A DNA stretch of 64,000 nucleotides from assembly GCA_021108275.1 (NCBI GenBank), contig JAIORD010000037.1, positions 147,247-211,246 on the forward strand, in the 5' to 3' direction. This stretch comes from Methanococcoides sp. Lineage in GTDB: Archaea > Halobacteriota > Methanosarcinia > Methanosarcinales > Methanosarcinaceae. Shown here piece after piece: positions 18,478-27,310 of the stretch. Position numbers and translations under genes: made by a program. Positions within the stretch are counted from its first letter, which is position 1, and the number at the start of each line of letters is the position of its first letter. The notes beneath the pieces were generated by a model. That model was given only the letters and a program-made list of their open reading frames with translations. It did no database searches and had not been told where the DNA came from.

Positions 18478-20481
18478 TCACTTCCCGCCATTCAACATGG
18501 CAGAAAGGATCTTGTCCGAATATTTCAGCACCACACATCCATCAGTGCATTTCCCACAGCGTATACACGAATCATTTATGTATACCCTGCCTTTTTCAGA
18601 ACCCAGTTCAATGGCATTTACAGGACAGACCTTCAAACATATCCCGCATTCAGTGCACTTACTTGCACGCAAAAGTTGCTTAGCGGTCGCTTCAAGGCAG
18701 GAATGCGCATCTTCTTTAGAATTCGCTGTGACCTTCAAACTGCCTGATGAAAAGAATTTCACAGTTCCAGAATCCATTTTAAGGAGGACCATTCCGAGTT
18801 CTTCAGAAAAGACAGTTGAGCCCAGCATGTTCAGAATCGCAGAAGCTTCGCTGACAAGTACACCTTTGACACTTGCCTCCACAGTAAAGCCACCTTCCCT
18901 ACATGGTGAAAAACCAGATGTCAACGTAATATCGAAATCGTCAATTACACTGGAAGGTTCGGTCTCAATACCAAGTTCGCTCGCAAGTTTTAGCATTTTA
19001 GGAGGAAGTTCCTTCCAGCGCCACATACCGTGCCGCACATATTCATCAGAAAGGCCTTTAGACTTTGCCCATTTCAAAAGGAAACTGTTCCAGCGATCAT
19101 AGATAGAAGGATGGAGATCTTTCAGCCTTTCATACTCAGCAGAAAGTTCTGCAGGACAAAGGTAGCAGCCCACCCGTTCATAACCAACATCATAGAGTGG
19201 ATTATAATCGAGCTTCCTCCAATGGATATAAAGCCATACCTCAATGGCACGCCAATCACGAATAGGGAATATGTTCAACTGGTTCGGAACAAAGGGGTTC
19301 TTTTCGCTGGCAGAGATATTTGACCTGGAGAATGATTCAAATTTACGCTTCCCATCAATGGTCAAACATACACCCCCATCCTCGCTGCATTGATCAATGA
19401 TAGCACCCGCAGGCCCAAGTTTACAAACCTTGCAGCACCACCGGAAATCCTTTGCAGGAGGACCAAAGCTCTCAAGATTCTCCCAAAAGGCATTTTCAGC
19501 TTTTGATTCAATAAGTTCGATACCCCTTTTTTCGCAATGAGAATGAACAAATTCTACAGTTTCAGGGAATTCGATACCGGTATTAAGGAAAAATGCCCTT
19601 ACATCCCTGCCTTTCAGGGCACTTAGGGCAAGGTCAAGAACAACAAGGCTATCTTTTCCACCACTGAATGAAACATGAACAGGAAGTTTGCGGTGCTCCT
19701 TCTGGCTCGCAATTCCTTTGATGGTATTCATTGCGTTCTTACCAATTTTTCGCAGGTGAGGAAGATTAGCAGTAATGGCATCTTCGATAGTTGCTACCCT
19801 GGAGCTTAACTTAAGGTCACTACTGGATATCTTCCGAACCCTTAACACAGGACCATCTGGAGTTGCCATATTATCACCATCTACAAGTGATATACCGACC
19901 CCAACGAGATTACCGGACACAACTATCACAGGGTCCCCTTTTTTTATGTCATTGGTAGAACTTTCGATCAGTTCAGAACTGACCTTTTTTCCGTTCAGGT
20001 GCATTTTGGTCTTTTTCAGAATAACGGTCCTGCTTTCGACCATACCATGAAGTACCTGTGCCCCTGCCTCTGACATCTCGAAGCGGTGTTCCATCAGGGA
20101 CATATCAAAAAGAAGAGTACCGATGTTCAGACCGTCCACTATGACCTGAGCGGTTTTATCCTCCCCGGAGATCTTGTTCAACAGGACCAGCCTTTCCCCC
20201 AGAGGATCACGGCCAAATTCAGAAAGCAAAAGCTTACCTAGAAGTTCACGTTCATACGGCGAACAGAATCTTATGTCACCAGGCCCGGATAGCTTAATTT
20301 CAAAGATCTCGCCTTCGCAGACACCACATTTCTTATCGAGAAGGGGAACATTGCAATCTTTACACCAGTATATAATAGACTGCTCGTTAGACACTGGATT
20401 CCTTGAATGCTTCTTTTTATCAACTACGCCTTTTCTCGAAGGCATCTTGTGAATTCGGGCATCACTCTTTTTCAAATGCAT
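18478..20481 (-). CDS. PAPS reductase-like protein with PUA and 2x[4Fe-4S] ferredoxin domains
   Basis: 667-residue multidomain protein. In order: an N-terminal zinc ribbon (CKDC...CGVC), a central region with a PUA-like RNA-binding segment (GDPVIVVSGNLVGVGISLVD), a PP-loop PAPS-reductase domain (HVSFSGGKDSLVVLDLALSA), Cys motifs WCCKVC and YLCP typical of archaeal members, and a C-terminal ferredoxin with two four-Cys motifs (CTECGICLKVCP and CIRCGKCTDGC). The family occurs in methanogens and is thought to act in sulfur metabolism or RNA thiolation rather than in classical PAPS reduction; the exact reaction is not clear. ATG at 20481 preferred over the upstream TTG. Confidence 0.85.
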   Translation of the reverse strand: MHLKKSDARIHKMPSRKGVVDKKKHSRNPVSNEQSIIYWCKDCNVPLLDKKCGVCEGEIFEIKLSGPGDIRFCSPYERELLGKLLLSEFGRDPLGERLVLLNKISGEDKTAQVIVDGLNIGTLLFDMSLMEHRFEMSEAGAQVLHGMVESRTVILKKTKMHLNGKKVSSELIESSTNDIKKGDPVIVVSGNLVGVGISLVDGDNMATPDGPVLRVRKISSSDLKLSSRVATIEDAITANLPHLRKIGKNAMNTIKGIASQKEHRKLPVHVSFSGGKDSLVVLDLALSALKGRDVRAFFLNTGIEFPETVEFVHSHCEKRGIELIESKAENAFWENLESFGPPAKDFRWCCKVCKLGPAGAIIDQCSEDGGVCLTIDGKRKFESFSRSNISASEKNPFVPNQLNIFPIRDWRAIEVWLYIHWRKLDYNPLYDVGYERVGCYLCPAELSAEYERLKDLHPSIYDRWNSFLLKWAKSKGLSDEYVRHGMWRWKELPPKMLKLASELGIETEPSSVIDDFDITLTSGFSPCREGGFTVEASVKGVLVSEASAILNMLGSTVFSEELGMVLLKMDSGTVKFFSSGSLKVTANSKEDAHSCLEATAKQLLRASKCTECGICLKVCPVNAIELGSEKGRVYINDSCIRCGKCTDGCVVLKYSDKILSAMLNGGK

Positions 20482-20536
20482 TGAATTCAAGAATAGAATA
20501 GGCAGGTATTAAATACTTCCATATGGTCAGAAGCAA

Positions 20537-20573
20537 AATAAAAAAAAATAGAGGGCAGATCAATATATCTGCC
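20537..20573 (-). terminator. Hairpin plus poly-T terminator after the gltA-like gene
   Basis: On the minus strand, GGCAGAT - 6-nt loop - ATCTGCC is followed by CTCTA and nine Ts. It begins about 18 bp after the stop codon of the gltA-like gene and looks like an intrinsic terminator. Confidence 0.6.
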
Positions 20574-20590
20574 ATTTATCGAACTTATTT

Positions 20591-21952
20591 TCAAAGATAG
20601 TTGTTGATGGTATCAGCAGCCAGCTTACCTGCACCCATTGCACTGATAACGGTTGCTGCACCAGTCACTGCGTCACCACCGGCACAAACGCCTTCGATAG
20701 AGGACATGCCTGCCTCATCTACGACAATTGTACCCCACGGCGTAACCTCGAGACCTTTTGAACCATCGAAAATGATGGGGTTCGGTGAAGTGCCTATGGC
20801 CATTATAACAATATCAGCATCGACTATGTGCTCAGAGCCTTCTACGACCTCAGGCCGCCTGCGTCCTGAATCATCAGGTTCGCCAAGTTCCATCCTGACA
20901 CATTCGACACCATTGACAGACATGTTCTCGCCTTCGATGATACGCACAGGATTGGTCAATAAGCGGAATACTATACCCTCTTCCTTTGCATGCTCGATCT
21001 CCTCACGCCTTGCAGGAAGTTCCTCATCGCTGCGTCTGTATACAATGCTGACCTCATCTGCACCAAGTCTCAAGGCACTGCGTGCAGCATCCATTGCCAC
21101 ATTTCCGCCACCTACAACAATAACGTTGCTGCCCCGCTTTATTGGTGTGTCGAAACTATTATTGTATGCCTTCATCAGGTTCACACGCGTAAGGAACTCA
21201 TTGGCAGAATAGACACCATTGAGATTCTCACCCTCGATCCCCATGAACTTTGGCAGACCTGCACCAGTTCCGAGGAAGACTGCATCAAATCTGTCAGTTA
21301 GCTGGTCAAGGGTCAGTATGCGACCGATAACGTAATCCATTTTGATATCAGCACCGAGCTTTCTGATATAATCCACCTCTTCCTTTACAATGGCCTTTGG
21401 AAGCCTGAACTCAGGAATACCATAGATAAGTACACCGCCTGCCTCATGCAGAGCTTCGAATATGGTAACTGAGTGCCCTGCCTTTGCAAGGTCGGAAGCT
21501 GCAGTCAGACCTGCAGGGCCTGAACCGACTATTGCCACGGTCTTACCGGTAGATGGTGCTACAACAGGGTCCTTTACACCAACTTCACGCTCACGGTCCG
21601 CACAGATCCTTTCAAGACGACCAATTGCAATTGGCTCGCTTTTCTTTCCGAGGATACAAAGTTCCTCACACTGCTCTTCCTGAGGGCATACACGGCCGCA
21701 CACAGCAGGGAGAGTGTTAGTGTATTTGATGATATTGATAGCTTCCTGGAAGTCGCCTTCCTTGATCTTTGAGATAAAGCCTGGAATATCAATGTTCACA
21801 GGACAGCCTTCCACACATTTAGGGTTCTTACACTCGAGGCAGCGCTCTGCTTCAAGGATAGCCTGCTCTTCGGTGTATCCTAAAGCGACCTCATCAAAGT
21901 TAGTGATACGTTCTTCAGGAGCTTGCTGAGGCATTTCCGGCCTTATTGACAT
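20591..21952 (-). CDS. gltA: GltA/NfnB-like NADPH-dependent flavoprotein
   Basis: 453-residue protein of the glutamate synthase small subunit family. The N-terminal Fe-S region has CLECKNPKCVEGCPVNIDIP and CGRVCPQEEQCEELCI; two Rossmann motifs follow, VAIVGSGPAGLTAASDLAKA (FAD) near residue 146 and VIVVGGGNVAMDAARSALRL (NADPH) near 285. With the gene upstream it matches the two-subunit NfnAB / sulfide dehydrogenase arrangement, which transfers electrons between NADH, NADPH and ferredoxin; stand-alone GltA is the usual annotation. Genes overlap by 10 bp. The ATG at 21952 has GGAG upstream. Confidence 0.9.
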   Translation of the reverse strand: MSIRPEMPQQAPEERITNFDEVALGYTEEQAILEAERCLECKNPKCVEGCPVNIDIPGFISKIKEGDFQEAINIIKYTNTLPAVCGRVCPQEEQCEELCILGKKSEPIAIGRLERICADREREVGVKDPVVAPSTGKTVAIVGSGPAGLTAASDLAKAGHSVTIFEALHEAGGVLIYGIPEFRLPKAIVKEEVDYIRKLGADIKMDYVIGRILTLDQLTDRFDAVFLGTGAGLPKFMGIEGENLNGVYSANEFLTRVNLMKAYNNSFDTPIKRGSNVIVVGGGNVAMDAARSALRLGADEVSIVYRRSDEELPARREEIEHAKEEGIVFRLLTNPVRIIEGENMSVNGVECVRMELGEPDDSGRRRPEVVEGSEHIVDADIVIMAIGTSPNPIIFDGSKGLEVTPWGTIVVDEAGMSSIEGVCAGGDAVTGAATVISAMGAGKLAADTINNYL

Positions 21953-22794
21953 TTGCAATCATCTCCGCAGCCTTTCTGAGACTTTGTGATAGCATCAGCT
22001 TCTTCTTTACGATAAAAGGACAGACGGCTCATCAACAGATTGAAGTCCACATCCTTTGCGTTGAACTCAGGACCATCCACACAAGCGAATTTGACCTCAC
22101 CACCAACATTGACACGGCAGCCGCCGCACATGCCGGTACCATCGACCATTATTGGATTGAGGCTAACGAGAGTCTCAACATCATATGGGGCAGTAACACC
22201 TGCAACTGCGCGCATCATGATAGGAGGACCGATAGCTACTATCCTGTCGATATGCTCCTCACCATCAAGAAGCTGCTTGACAAGGTCCGTTACAAAACCG
22301 TGGTGTCCCTTTGAACCATCATCTGTGGCCACAAGGACCTCATCGCTGGCAGCGATCATCTCATCTTCGAGGATGAGCATGTCCTTATTTCGTGCCCCAA
22401 TGATGGAAATTACCTTGTTCCCAGCTGCGCGATATTCTTTTGCCTGAGGATAGATAGGAGCGATACCAACACCGCCGCCAACAAGCACAACAGTACCGAG
22501 CTTTTCGACCTCGGACTCTTTGCCAAGAGGGCCTACAAAATCAAGAAGTTCCTCGCCGGCGCTCATCTTTGCGAGCTGTTTTGTCGTTTTTCCCATTTCC
22601 TGGAAGATAATGGTGACAGACCCCTCATCTGCGTTGTAGTCTGCAATTGTAAGAGGGATCCTCTCACCAGCTTCATCGATACGAAGAATAATGAACTGCC
22701 CTGCCTTTGCGGCCGCAGCCACATCGGAAGCCTGGATGTTCATAAGGTGCACATCCGGCACCAACTGACGTTTCTCTGTTATTTTGTATGCCAT
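21943..22794 (-). CDS. NfnA/SudB-like FAD/NAD-binding flavoprotein
   Basis: 283-residue sulfide dehydrogenase / dihydroorotate dehydrogenase electron transfer subunit-like protein. A ferredoxin-reductase-type FAD domain (RIPLTIADYNADEG near residue 50) is followed by an NAD domain (VVLVGGGVGIAPIYPQAKEY near residue 100) and a C-terminal [2Fe-2S] motif, MCGGCRVNVGGEVKFACVDG, near residue 220; the extra C-terminal Cys group GCGDDCKCQ is of note. It directly precedes and overlaps the gltA-like gene, as in NfnAB operons. Confidence 0.9.
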   Translation of the reverse strand: MAYKITEKRQLVPDVHLMNIQASDVAAAAKAGQFIILRIDEAGERIPLTIADYNADEGSVTIIFQEMGKTTKQLAKMSAGEELLDFVGPLGKESEVEKLGTVVLVGGGVGIAPIYPQAKEYRAAGNKVISIIGARNKDMLILEDEMIAASDEVLVATDDGSKGHHGFVTDLVKQLLDGEEHIDRIVAIGPPIMMRAVAGVTAPYDVETLVSLNPIMVDGTGMCGGCRVNVGGEVKFACVDGPEFNAKDVDFNLLMSRLSFYRKEEADAITKSQKGCGDDCKCQ

Positions 22795-23019
22795 GTGATC
22801 ACTTTCATGCTACAGTCGGAAGTAAGTGTACTTTATAATATTATAATAATGTTTCTCGGAAACTGCTTATATTATATAAAGGTTTCTTACAAATCCGAAA
22901 ACCAAAGCAGTAGGCAGTTCTAGGACCTTAAAAGAAAAAAATACAATGAGCTTAACGATAACTCAAAATTTACAAAAAAAAGATGGGGTTTACCGGCATT
23001 TTCAGCCGGTAAAATTGTA

Positions 23020-23092
23020 CGCCCGAACCGGGATTCGAACCCGAGTCGGAGCCTCGACAGGGCTCCATGATAGGCCTCTACACTATTCGGAC
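23020..23092 (-). tRNA. tRNA-Asp(GTC)
   Basis: 73-nt cloverleaf on the minus strand. The acceptor GTCCGAA pairs with TTCGGGC (one G-T at 2-71), the anticodon stem GAGCC/GGCTC encloses CTGTCGA with anticodon GTC, the T arm has TTCGAAT, and the discriminator is G, as in tRNA-Asp. No CCA is encoded and there is no intron. Confidence 0.95.
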
Positions 23093-23137
23093 ATTGCGTT
23101 TGTTTGCTGTGTGAGCACACCCTTAATGCGCTGCCAG

Positions 23138-23149
23138 GTATATAAACCT
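23138..23149 (-). promoter_or_regulatory. TATA box of tRNA-Asp
   Basis: GGTTTATATACC on the minus strand, about 50 bp upstream of the mature 5' end of tRNA-Asp. It implies a 5' leader of about 25 nt to be removed by RNase P. Confidence 0.55.
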
Positions 23150-23171
23150 TTTGCGAATTTAGGATGTTAAG

Positions 23172-23280
23172 TCCCGCCTCCCAGACTCGAACCGGGGACA
23201 TCGCGGTGCCTGCGCGTTATGTGCGACAAGTCGCATATTCCATACTACAGCCGCGCACTCTACCACTGAGTTAAGGCGGG
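23172..23280 (-). tRNA. tRNA-Tyr(GTA) with a 37-nt intron
   Basis: Exons total 72 nt: acceptor CCCGCCT/AGGCGGG, D stem ACTC/GAGT, anticodon stem CGCGG/CCGCG, T arm CCCGG-TTCGAGT-CTGGG, discriminator A and C1-G72, as in archaeal tRNA-Tyr. The anticodon is GTA. The intron (23208-23244) lies between positions 37 and 38. Its junctions form a perfect bulge-helix-bulge: central helix CTGT/GCAG with 3-nt bulges AGT and GCA, cut after the second base of each. Inside the intron TGCGA/TCGCA forms a hairpin. Confidence 0.96.
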
Positions 23281-23578
23281 TCATACTGAAATCAGCATTA
23301 TCCCATCCCACTAGTGTGAGATACATCCCCTTCATTGCCACAATAATATTTAATCTTTTCGCCATATTGCCCATGAAAGCGACAAATGTGAACATAATGA
23401 CGATCAAAATGAACAAAGGACAGCTGGATTACAGAGATTACGGATGAAGTTGTGAAGGAAGAACAGAGAGAATCGTAGAAAAATAACAGAAAAGACGGAA
23501 CAAAAGAAAAGATGGGGCAGCCTGGATCGAAGATCGATCTTGCAGACGCCCGTATTATCCAATATACAGATATCGGAA

Positions 23579-24765
23579 TTAGAAAGTATCAAGTTCGCCT
23601 TTGACCACCATATCAGTGATCTTGGTGATGTTCTCAAGCCAGTCGTCAATGACCACTTCTGCTTCAGACCTGATGGCAGCAAAGTTCGCACCATCTTCAG
23701 GGATGACCTGTGCACTTGCCACGAGTGGCTGAGAGATAGAAGCTTGATATGGACATCGCTTACTTCATCAACAGCACTTACAACATCCCTTGCCATCTGT
23801 GTGGAAAGCAGGTTGTAGATCTTACCAATGTGGTTGATAGGATTCTTACCGCTTGTTGCTTCCATGCTCATTGGCCTGCTTGGAGTGATAAGACCGTTGC
23901 TTCTGTTACCACGACCTACTGAACCATCATCACCCATTTCAGCAGATGTACCTGTAACGGTAAGGAAAACGCAGTCACAGCCACCATCGACCTTATCAGC
24001 AGCATTGATATGAGCTGAAACTGTCCTGTCGGTATACTTTGTAGCAAGATCAAGAACGTATTCGGTCATCTCTTCCTTTGCATTGATGTAGTGGTCCATG
24101 TCATCGATGTGCCTGCCCACCATACCACAGCAGATGGTAAGAGAGATATCATCGTTCTCCCTGAGACCCATGACCTTTATATCTTCCCCGATTCCAGGGA
24201 TCTTCTTTTTCTTAAGGTCTGTCAAAAGCTGTCTCTCGGTATTGTAGACGACCTGTTCAAGTTCCGAGAAAGGAGCATGCCCCACACCGAATGAGGTATC
24301 GTTAGCCATTGGAACATGGTCCCTGGTGAAAACATCCCTGAGATCAGAAGAACCCGTCCCAAGCTTGCAGTCAATGATCATATCCCGCTCAAGGTCCATA
24401 GCAGGAATGGTGTTACGAACATATTCACGTGCAGCCTGGAGGGCAACTGCCTCTGCAGGGATCTCCATACCATCGAATTCCATGGTAGCCCTTCCGACAA
24501 GAAGAGTGTAAATAGGTTTGAGAACCTCGCCGCCTCCGAATTCAGGCCGGGACCTTCCTGCAACGATCTGGGTCTCATCTGTGTTGTGGTGAAGGATAGC
24601 TCCACACTTGTCAATGTATTCTTTACAAAGAGCACGGCTCACAGCTTCTGCGAGACCATCACTGATACTGTCCGGATGACCTATACCTTTCCTTTCAACA
24701 AGCTCGGTCTCCTGTTTTTCGATAGGAGTCTCATGGAGATGTTCCACTTTGATATTTCGGATCAT
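23579..24765 (-). pseudogene. mat: Archaeal S-adenosylmethionine synthetase, frameshifted
   Basis: Archaeal-type methionine adenosyltransferase, making S-adenosylmethionine from methionine and ATP. The first frame (24765-23734, 344 codons) is collinear with the family from MIRNIKVEHLHETPIEKQE to SDVHIKLLS. The normal C-terminus continues in another frame from 23731 to 23579: it starts QPLVASAQVIPEDGANF, contains DDWLENITKIT and ends VKGELDTF. Between the two, about six residues (family pattern QIGxPI) are absent and the frame shifts; this fits a 19-nt deletion between TATCT direct repeats. If left unrepaired, the first frame runs into an unrelated tail ending at 23404. This could be a true mutation or a sequence error, since the enzyme is essential. 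Confidence 0.85.
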
Positions 24766-25063
24766 ATGTAGCCTCTTTTTTATAAATTTGATAAATCAGA
24801 TAGAAATGTGAAAACCACATGTCGGTTGGATTCAATCTATAAGATGAACAATTTATATATAATCATTACTACTCATGTGCACATTCATAACCTACAGTAA
24901 TAAGAGTAGATGATGAAAAAGGATGGAAATTATCGTCAACATTCTCAATGCCACCATGCAATACTTATAAAGGATAAATGTGTTTCAAGACATAGACCCA
25001 AGAACAGTTCTATAATAGATAGAACAAAATACAACTAAACCCGTTCTGTGAGAAGGACTTCAT
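24766..25063. other. Divergent intergenic region between mat and hisG
   Basis: 298 bp carrying both promoters. TTATATATAA near 24851 is a TATA element usable for mat, and CTTATAAAG (24964-24972) is a candidate TATA for the his genes, implying a leader of roughly 70 nt before hisG. No small gene or structured RNA was recognised. Confidence 0.5.
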
Positions 25064-25918
25064 ATGATACGTATTGCAATACCTAACAAAGGAAGATTAC
25101 ACGAGCCCACCATACAGATGTTCAAGGAAGCAGGACTTCCCGTACTTGGTGGATCCAACAGAAAGCTGTTTGCAAAAACAAACGACCCAGAGATCACATT
25201 CCTGTTCGCAAGAGCAGCCGACATTCCGGAATATGTTCAGGATGGGGCGGCAGATGTCGGCATCACCGGACTGGACCTTATCTCTGAGACCGAGTCAGAT
25301 GTAGAGATGCTCCTTGACCTTAAATATGGAGGAGCAGACCTTGTACTTGCAGTACCTGAAGAATCAGACATCTCATCGGCAAATGGCCTTGAAGGAATGC
25401 GTGTGGCAACTGAGTTCCCCGGCATCACTGAAAGGTATTTCAAAAATCTCGGGATAAACATTGATGTAGTAAAGGTCAGCGGTGCATGTGAGATGACACC
25501 ACATGTTGGTATTGCAGATGCCATTGTGGACATCTCCAGTTCAGGAACGACGCTTGTGATGAACCATCTCAAGGTCATCGAAAAGGTGTTCTCATCATCC
25601 ATATATCTGATCGCAAATCACGAAACAGCAAAAACGGAAGAGAAGATAGAACACATCAAAACAGCCCTTGAGAGCGTCATGCATGCCAAAGCAAAGCGAT
25701 ATCTGATGATGAACGCTCCAACCACGGTGCTCGATGATGTAAAAGAAGTCCTCCCCGGACTTGCCGGACCAACTATAATGAAAGTCGAATCCAAGGAAGA
25801 TATCGTGGCAGTACATGCCGTCGTGGACGCAGACATCATCTTTGCCACCATTACAAAGCTTAAAGCTGCAGGTGCTTTCGACATACTCGTAATGCCCATC
25901 GAGAGAATGATACCCTGA
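25064..25918 (+). CDS. hisG: ATP phosphoribosyltransferase HisG (long form)
   Basis: 284-residue first enzyme of histidine synthesis, joining PRPP and ATP. The catalytic part begins IRIAIPNKGRLHEPTIQMFK and includes AADVGITGLDLISE near residue 63 and the phosphate-binding DAIVDISSSGTTLVMN near 150. The C-terminal ACT-like regulatory domain (from about residue 210) makes it the long, homohexameric form that is feedback inhibited by histidine and does not need HisZ. AGAAGGAC precedes the ATG. First gene of hisG-hisA-hisB. Confidence 0.95.
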   Translation: MIRIAIPNKGRLHEPTIQMFKEAGLPVLGGSNRKLFAKTNDPEITFLFARAADIPEYVQDGAADVGITGLDLISETESDVEMLLDLKYGGADLVLAVPEESDISSANGLEGMRVATEFPGITERYFKNLGINIDVVKVSGACEMTPHVGIADAIVDISSSGTTLVMNHLKVIEKVFSSSIYLIANHETAKTEEKIEHIKTALESVMHAKAKRYLMMNAPTTVLDDVKEVLPGLAGPTIMKVESKEDIVAVHAVVDADIIFATITKLKAAGAFDILVMPIERMIP

Positions 25919-25928
25919 AGGTGACAAG

Positions 25929-26669
25929 ATGAGCTTTGAAGTGATACCGGCAGTCGATATGAAAGGCGGCAAATGTGTGCAGCTCGTTCAGGGCGTACCC
26001 GGAAGCGAGATGATATCCCTCGATAACCCCGTTGAAGTCGCCCTTGACTGGGTTTCCCAGGGCGCAAGAACACTACACCTCATCGATCTTGATGGTGCAA
26101 TAGAAGGGAACAGAACGAATGCACCCATTATAAAGAAGATCGTCGAGAAATGCAAACTCCAGGGAATATACATTCAGGTAGGCGGAGGAATACGTTCCTT
26201 CGAAGATGCTGCAGCTTTACTCGATATTGGTATTGACAAAGTGATCATCAGCACCGCTGCATTAAGGGATCCCGAACTTATCAAAAGGCTCTCCGATGAA
26301 TTTGGAAGTGAACATATAAATGTTGCACTCGATTCAAAGAACGGAAAGATATCCATCGAAGGTTGGACAAAGGAATCAGAACATACAGCAGTTGAGATGG
26401 GAAGCCAGTTTGAAGAGAAGGGCGCTGGAAGCATTCTGTTCACGAACATTGACTCCGAAGGCCTGTTAAATGGAGTGGACCCGAAACCTACTGAAGCGCT
26501 TGTCAATGCTGTCACCATACCCGTGATCGCATCCGGCGGTGTAACTACCCTTGAAGATATTGTCACACTGAAGAACACCGGTGCAGCAGGTGTTGTTGTG
26601 GGAAGTGCATTATACAAGAAAAAGTTCACACTGACAGAAGCAATAGATATCATCAGTGATGAAAATTGA
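25929..26669 (+). CDS. hisA: ProFAR isomerase HisA
   Basis: 246-residue TIM-barrel enzyme that isomerises ProFAR to PRFAR in histidine synthesis. The N-terminal strand [18 protein letters not shown] carries the catalytic Asp; [20 protein letters not shown] near residue 80 and [14 protein letters not shown] near 198 are the phosphate-binding loops. Catalytic Asp near 135 is present in [11 protein letters not shown]. Starts 10 bp after hisG with GAAGGTGA upstream. Confidence 0.95.
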   Translation: MSFEVIPAVDMKGGKCVQLVQGVPGSEMISLDNPVEVALDWVSQGARTLHLIDLDGAIEGNRTNAPIIKKIVEKCKLQGIYIQVGGGIRSFEDAAALLDIGIDKVIISTAALRDPELIKRLSDEFGSEHINVALDSKNGKISIEGWTKESEHTAVEMGSQFEEKGAGSILFTNIDSEGLLNGVDPKPTEALVNAVTIPVIASGGVTTLEDIVTLKNTGAAGVVVGSALYKKKFTLTEAIDIISDEN

Positions 26670-26694
26670 TCATCGAAACCGGCAGAGGAACAGC

Positions 26695-27270
26695 ATGAGA
26701 AACGCAAAGATCGCACGTAAGACAAAAGAGACGGATATCCAGATGGAACTCGATCTGGATGGCAATGGTTCATCTAATATTGACACAGGCATCGGTTTTT
26801 TCGACCACATGCTTACCGCTTTTGCAAGACACGGAAATTTTGATCTGACCATCGAAGCCACCGGTGACCTCATCGTTGATGAACATCACCTGATAGAGGA
26901 CACCGCAATAGTTCTTGGCCAGGCACTCTCTGAAGCACTCGGAGATAAGAACGGGATCGCCAGATTCGGAGATGCACGCATCCCAATGGATGAAGCCCTT
27001 GCAGATGTGGTTCTCGACCTTGGAGGAAGGACCTACCTTGTAATGAATGCTCAGTTCGAGTCCCCTAGGGTCGGTGAAATGAACACTCAACTTGTGAGAC
27101 ACTTCTTTGAGTCCATCACAGACAATTCAAAGATGAACCTGCACATAACTGTCACAGGTTACAATGACCACCACAAGATAGAGGCCCTTTTCAAAGCCTT
27201 TGCATACGCCCTCCGCCGTGCTGTCAAGATTGAAGGCGAAGGCATCAAAAGTACAAAAGGTGTGCTTTAA
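26695..27270 (+). CDS. hisB: Imidazoleglycerol-phosphate dehydratase HisB
   Basis: 191-residue single-function IGP dehydratase. Metal-binding His motifs are all present: [33 protein letters not shown], and near the C-terminus [18 protein letters not shown]. The ATG at 26695 with GAGGAA 5 bp upstream is the likely start; an upstream in-frame start at 26656 would overlap hisA and add a non-conserved extension. Third gene of the his unit. Confidence 0.95.
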   Translation: MRNAKIARKTKETDIQMELDLDGNGSSNIDTGIGFFDHMLTAFARHGNFDLTIEATGDLIVDEHHLIEDTAIVLGQALSEALGDKNGIARFGDARIPMDEALADVVLDLGGRTYLVMNAQFESPRVGEMNTQLVRHFFESITDNSKMNLHITVTGYNDHHKIEALFKAFAYALRRAVKIEGEGIKSTKGVL

Positions 27271-27290
27271 AGCAACCTAACAAAATGGAA

Positions 27291-27310
27291 AAGCCGTATT
27301 ATTACGGCTT
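27291..27310. terminator. Bidirectional terminator between hisB and the mutS-like gene
   Basis: Inverted repeat AAGCCGTA - TTAT - TACGGCTT between two convergent genes, followed on the plus strand by ACTTGAAC and seven Ts. Its right arm touches the stop codon of the minus-strand gene. Confidence 0.55.

Noticed and set aside
18410..19102. 230-residue plus-strand reading frame
   Set aside because: Shadow of the PAPS-reductase-like ferredoxin gene; the composition is the reverse reading of a conserved protein.
20601..21212. 203-residue plus-strand frame opposite the gltA-like gene
   Set aside because: Fully antisense to a conserved flavoprotein; no motif.
22795..23019. Possible small gene between the NfnA-like gene and tRNA-Asp
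   Set aside because: Only short frames; CCGGCATTTTCAGCCGG is a short hairpin past tRNA-Asp, probably a terminator-like element.
23404..23578. C-terminal tail of the unshifted metK frame
   Set aside because: The 58 residues past the true stop are not family-like; they exist only because the frame is shifted.
24316..24771. 151-residue frame opposite metK
   Set aside because: Antisense shadow with no supporting features.
25618..26773. Overlapping minus-strand frames opposite hisG, hisA and hisB
   Set aside because: Shadows of a well-conserved his operon.
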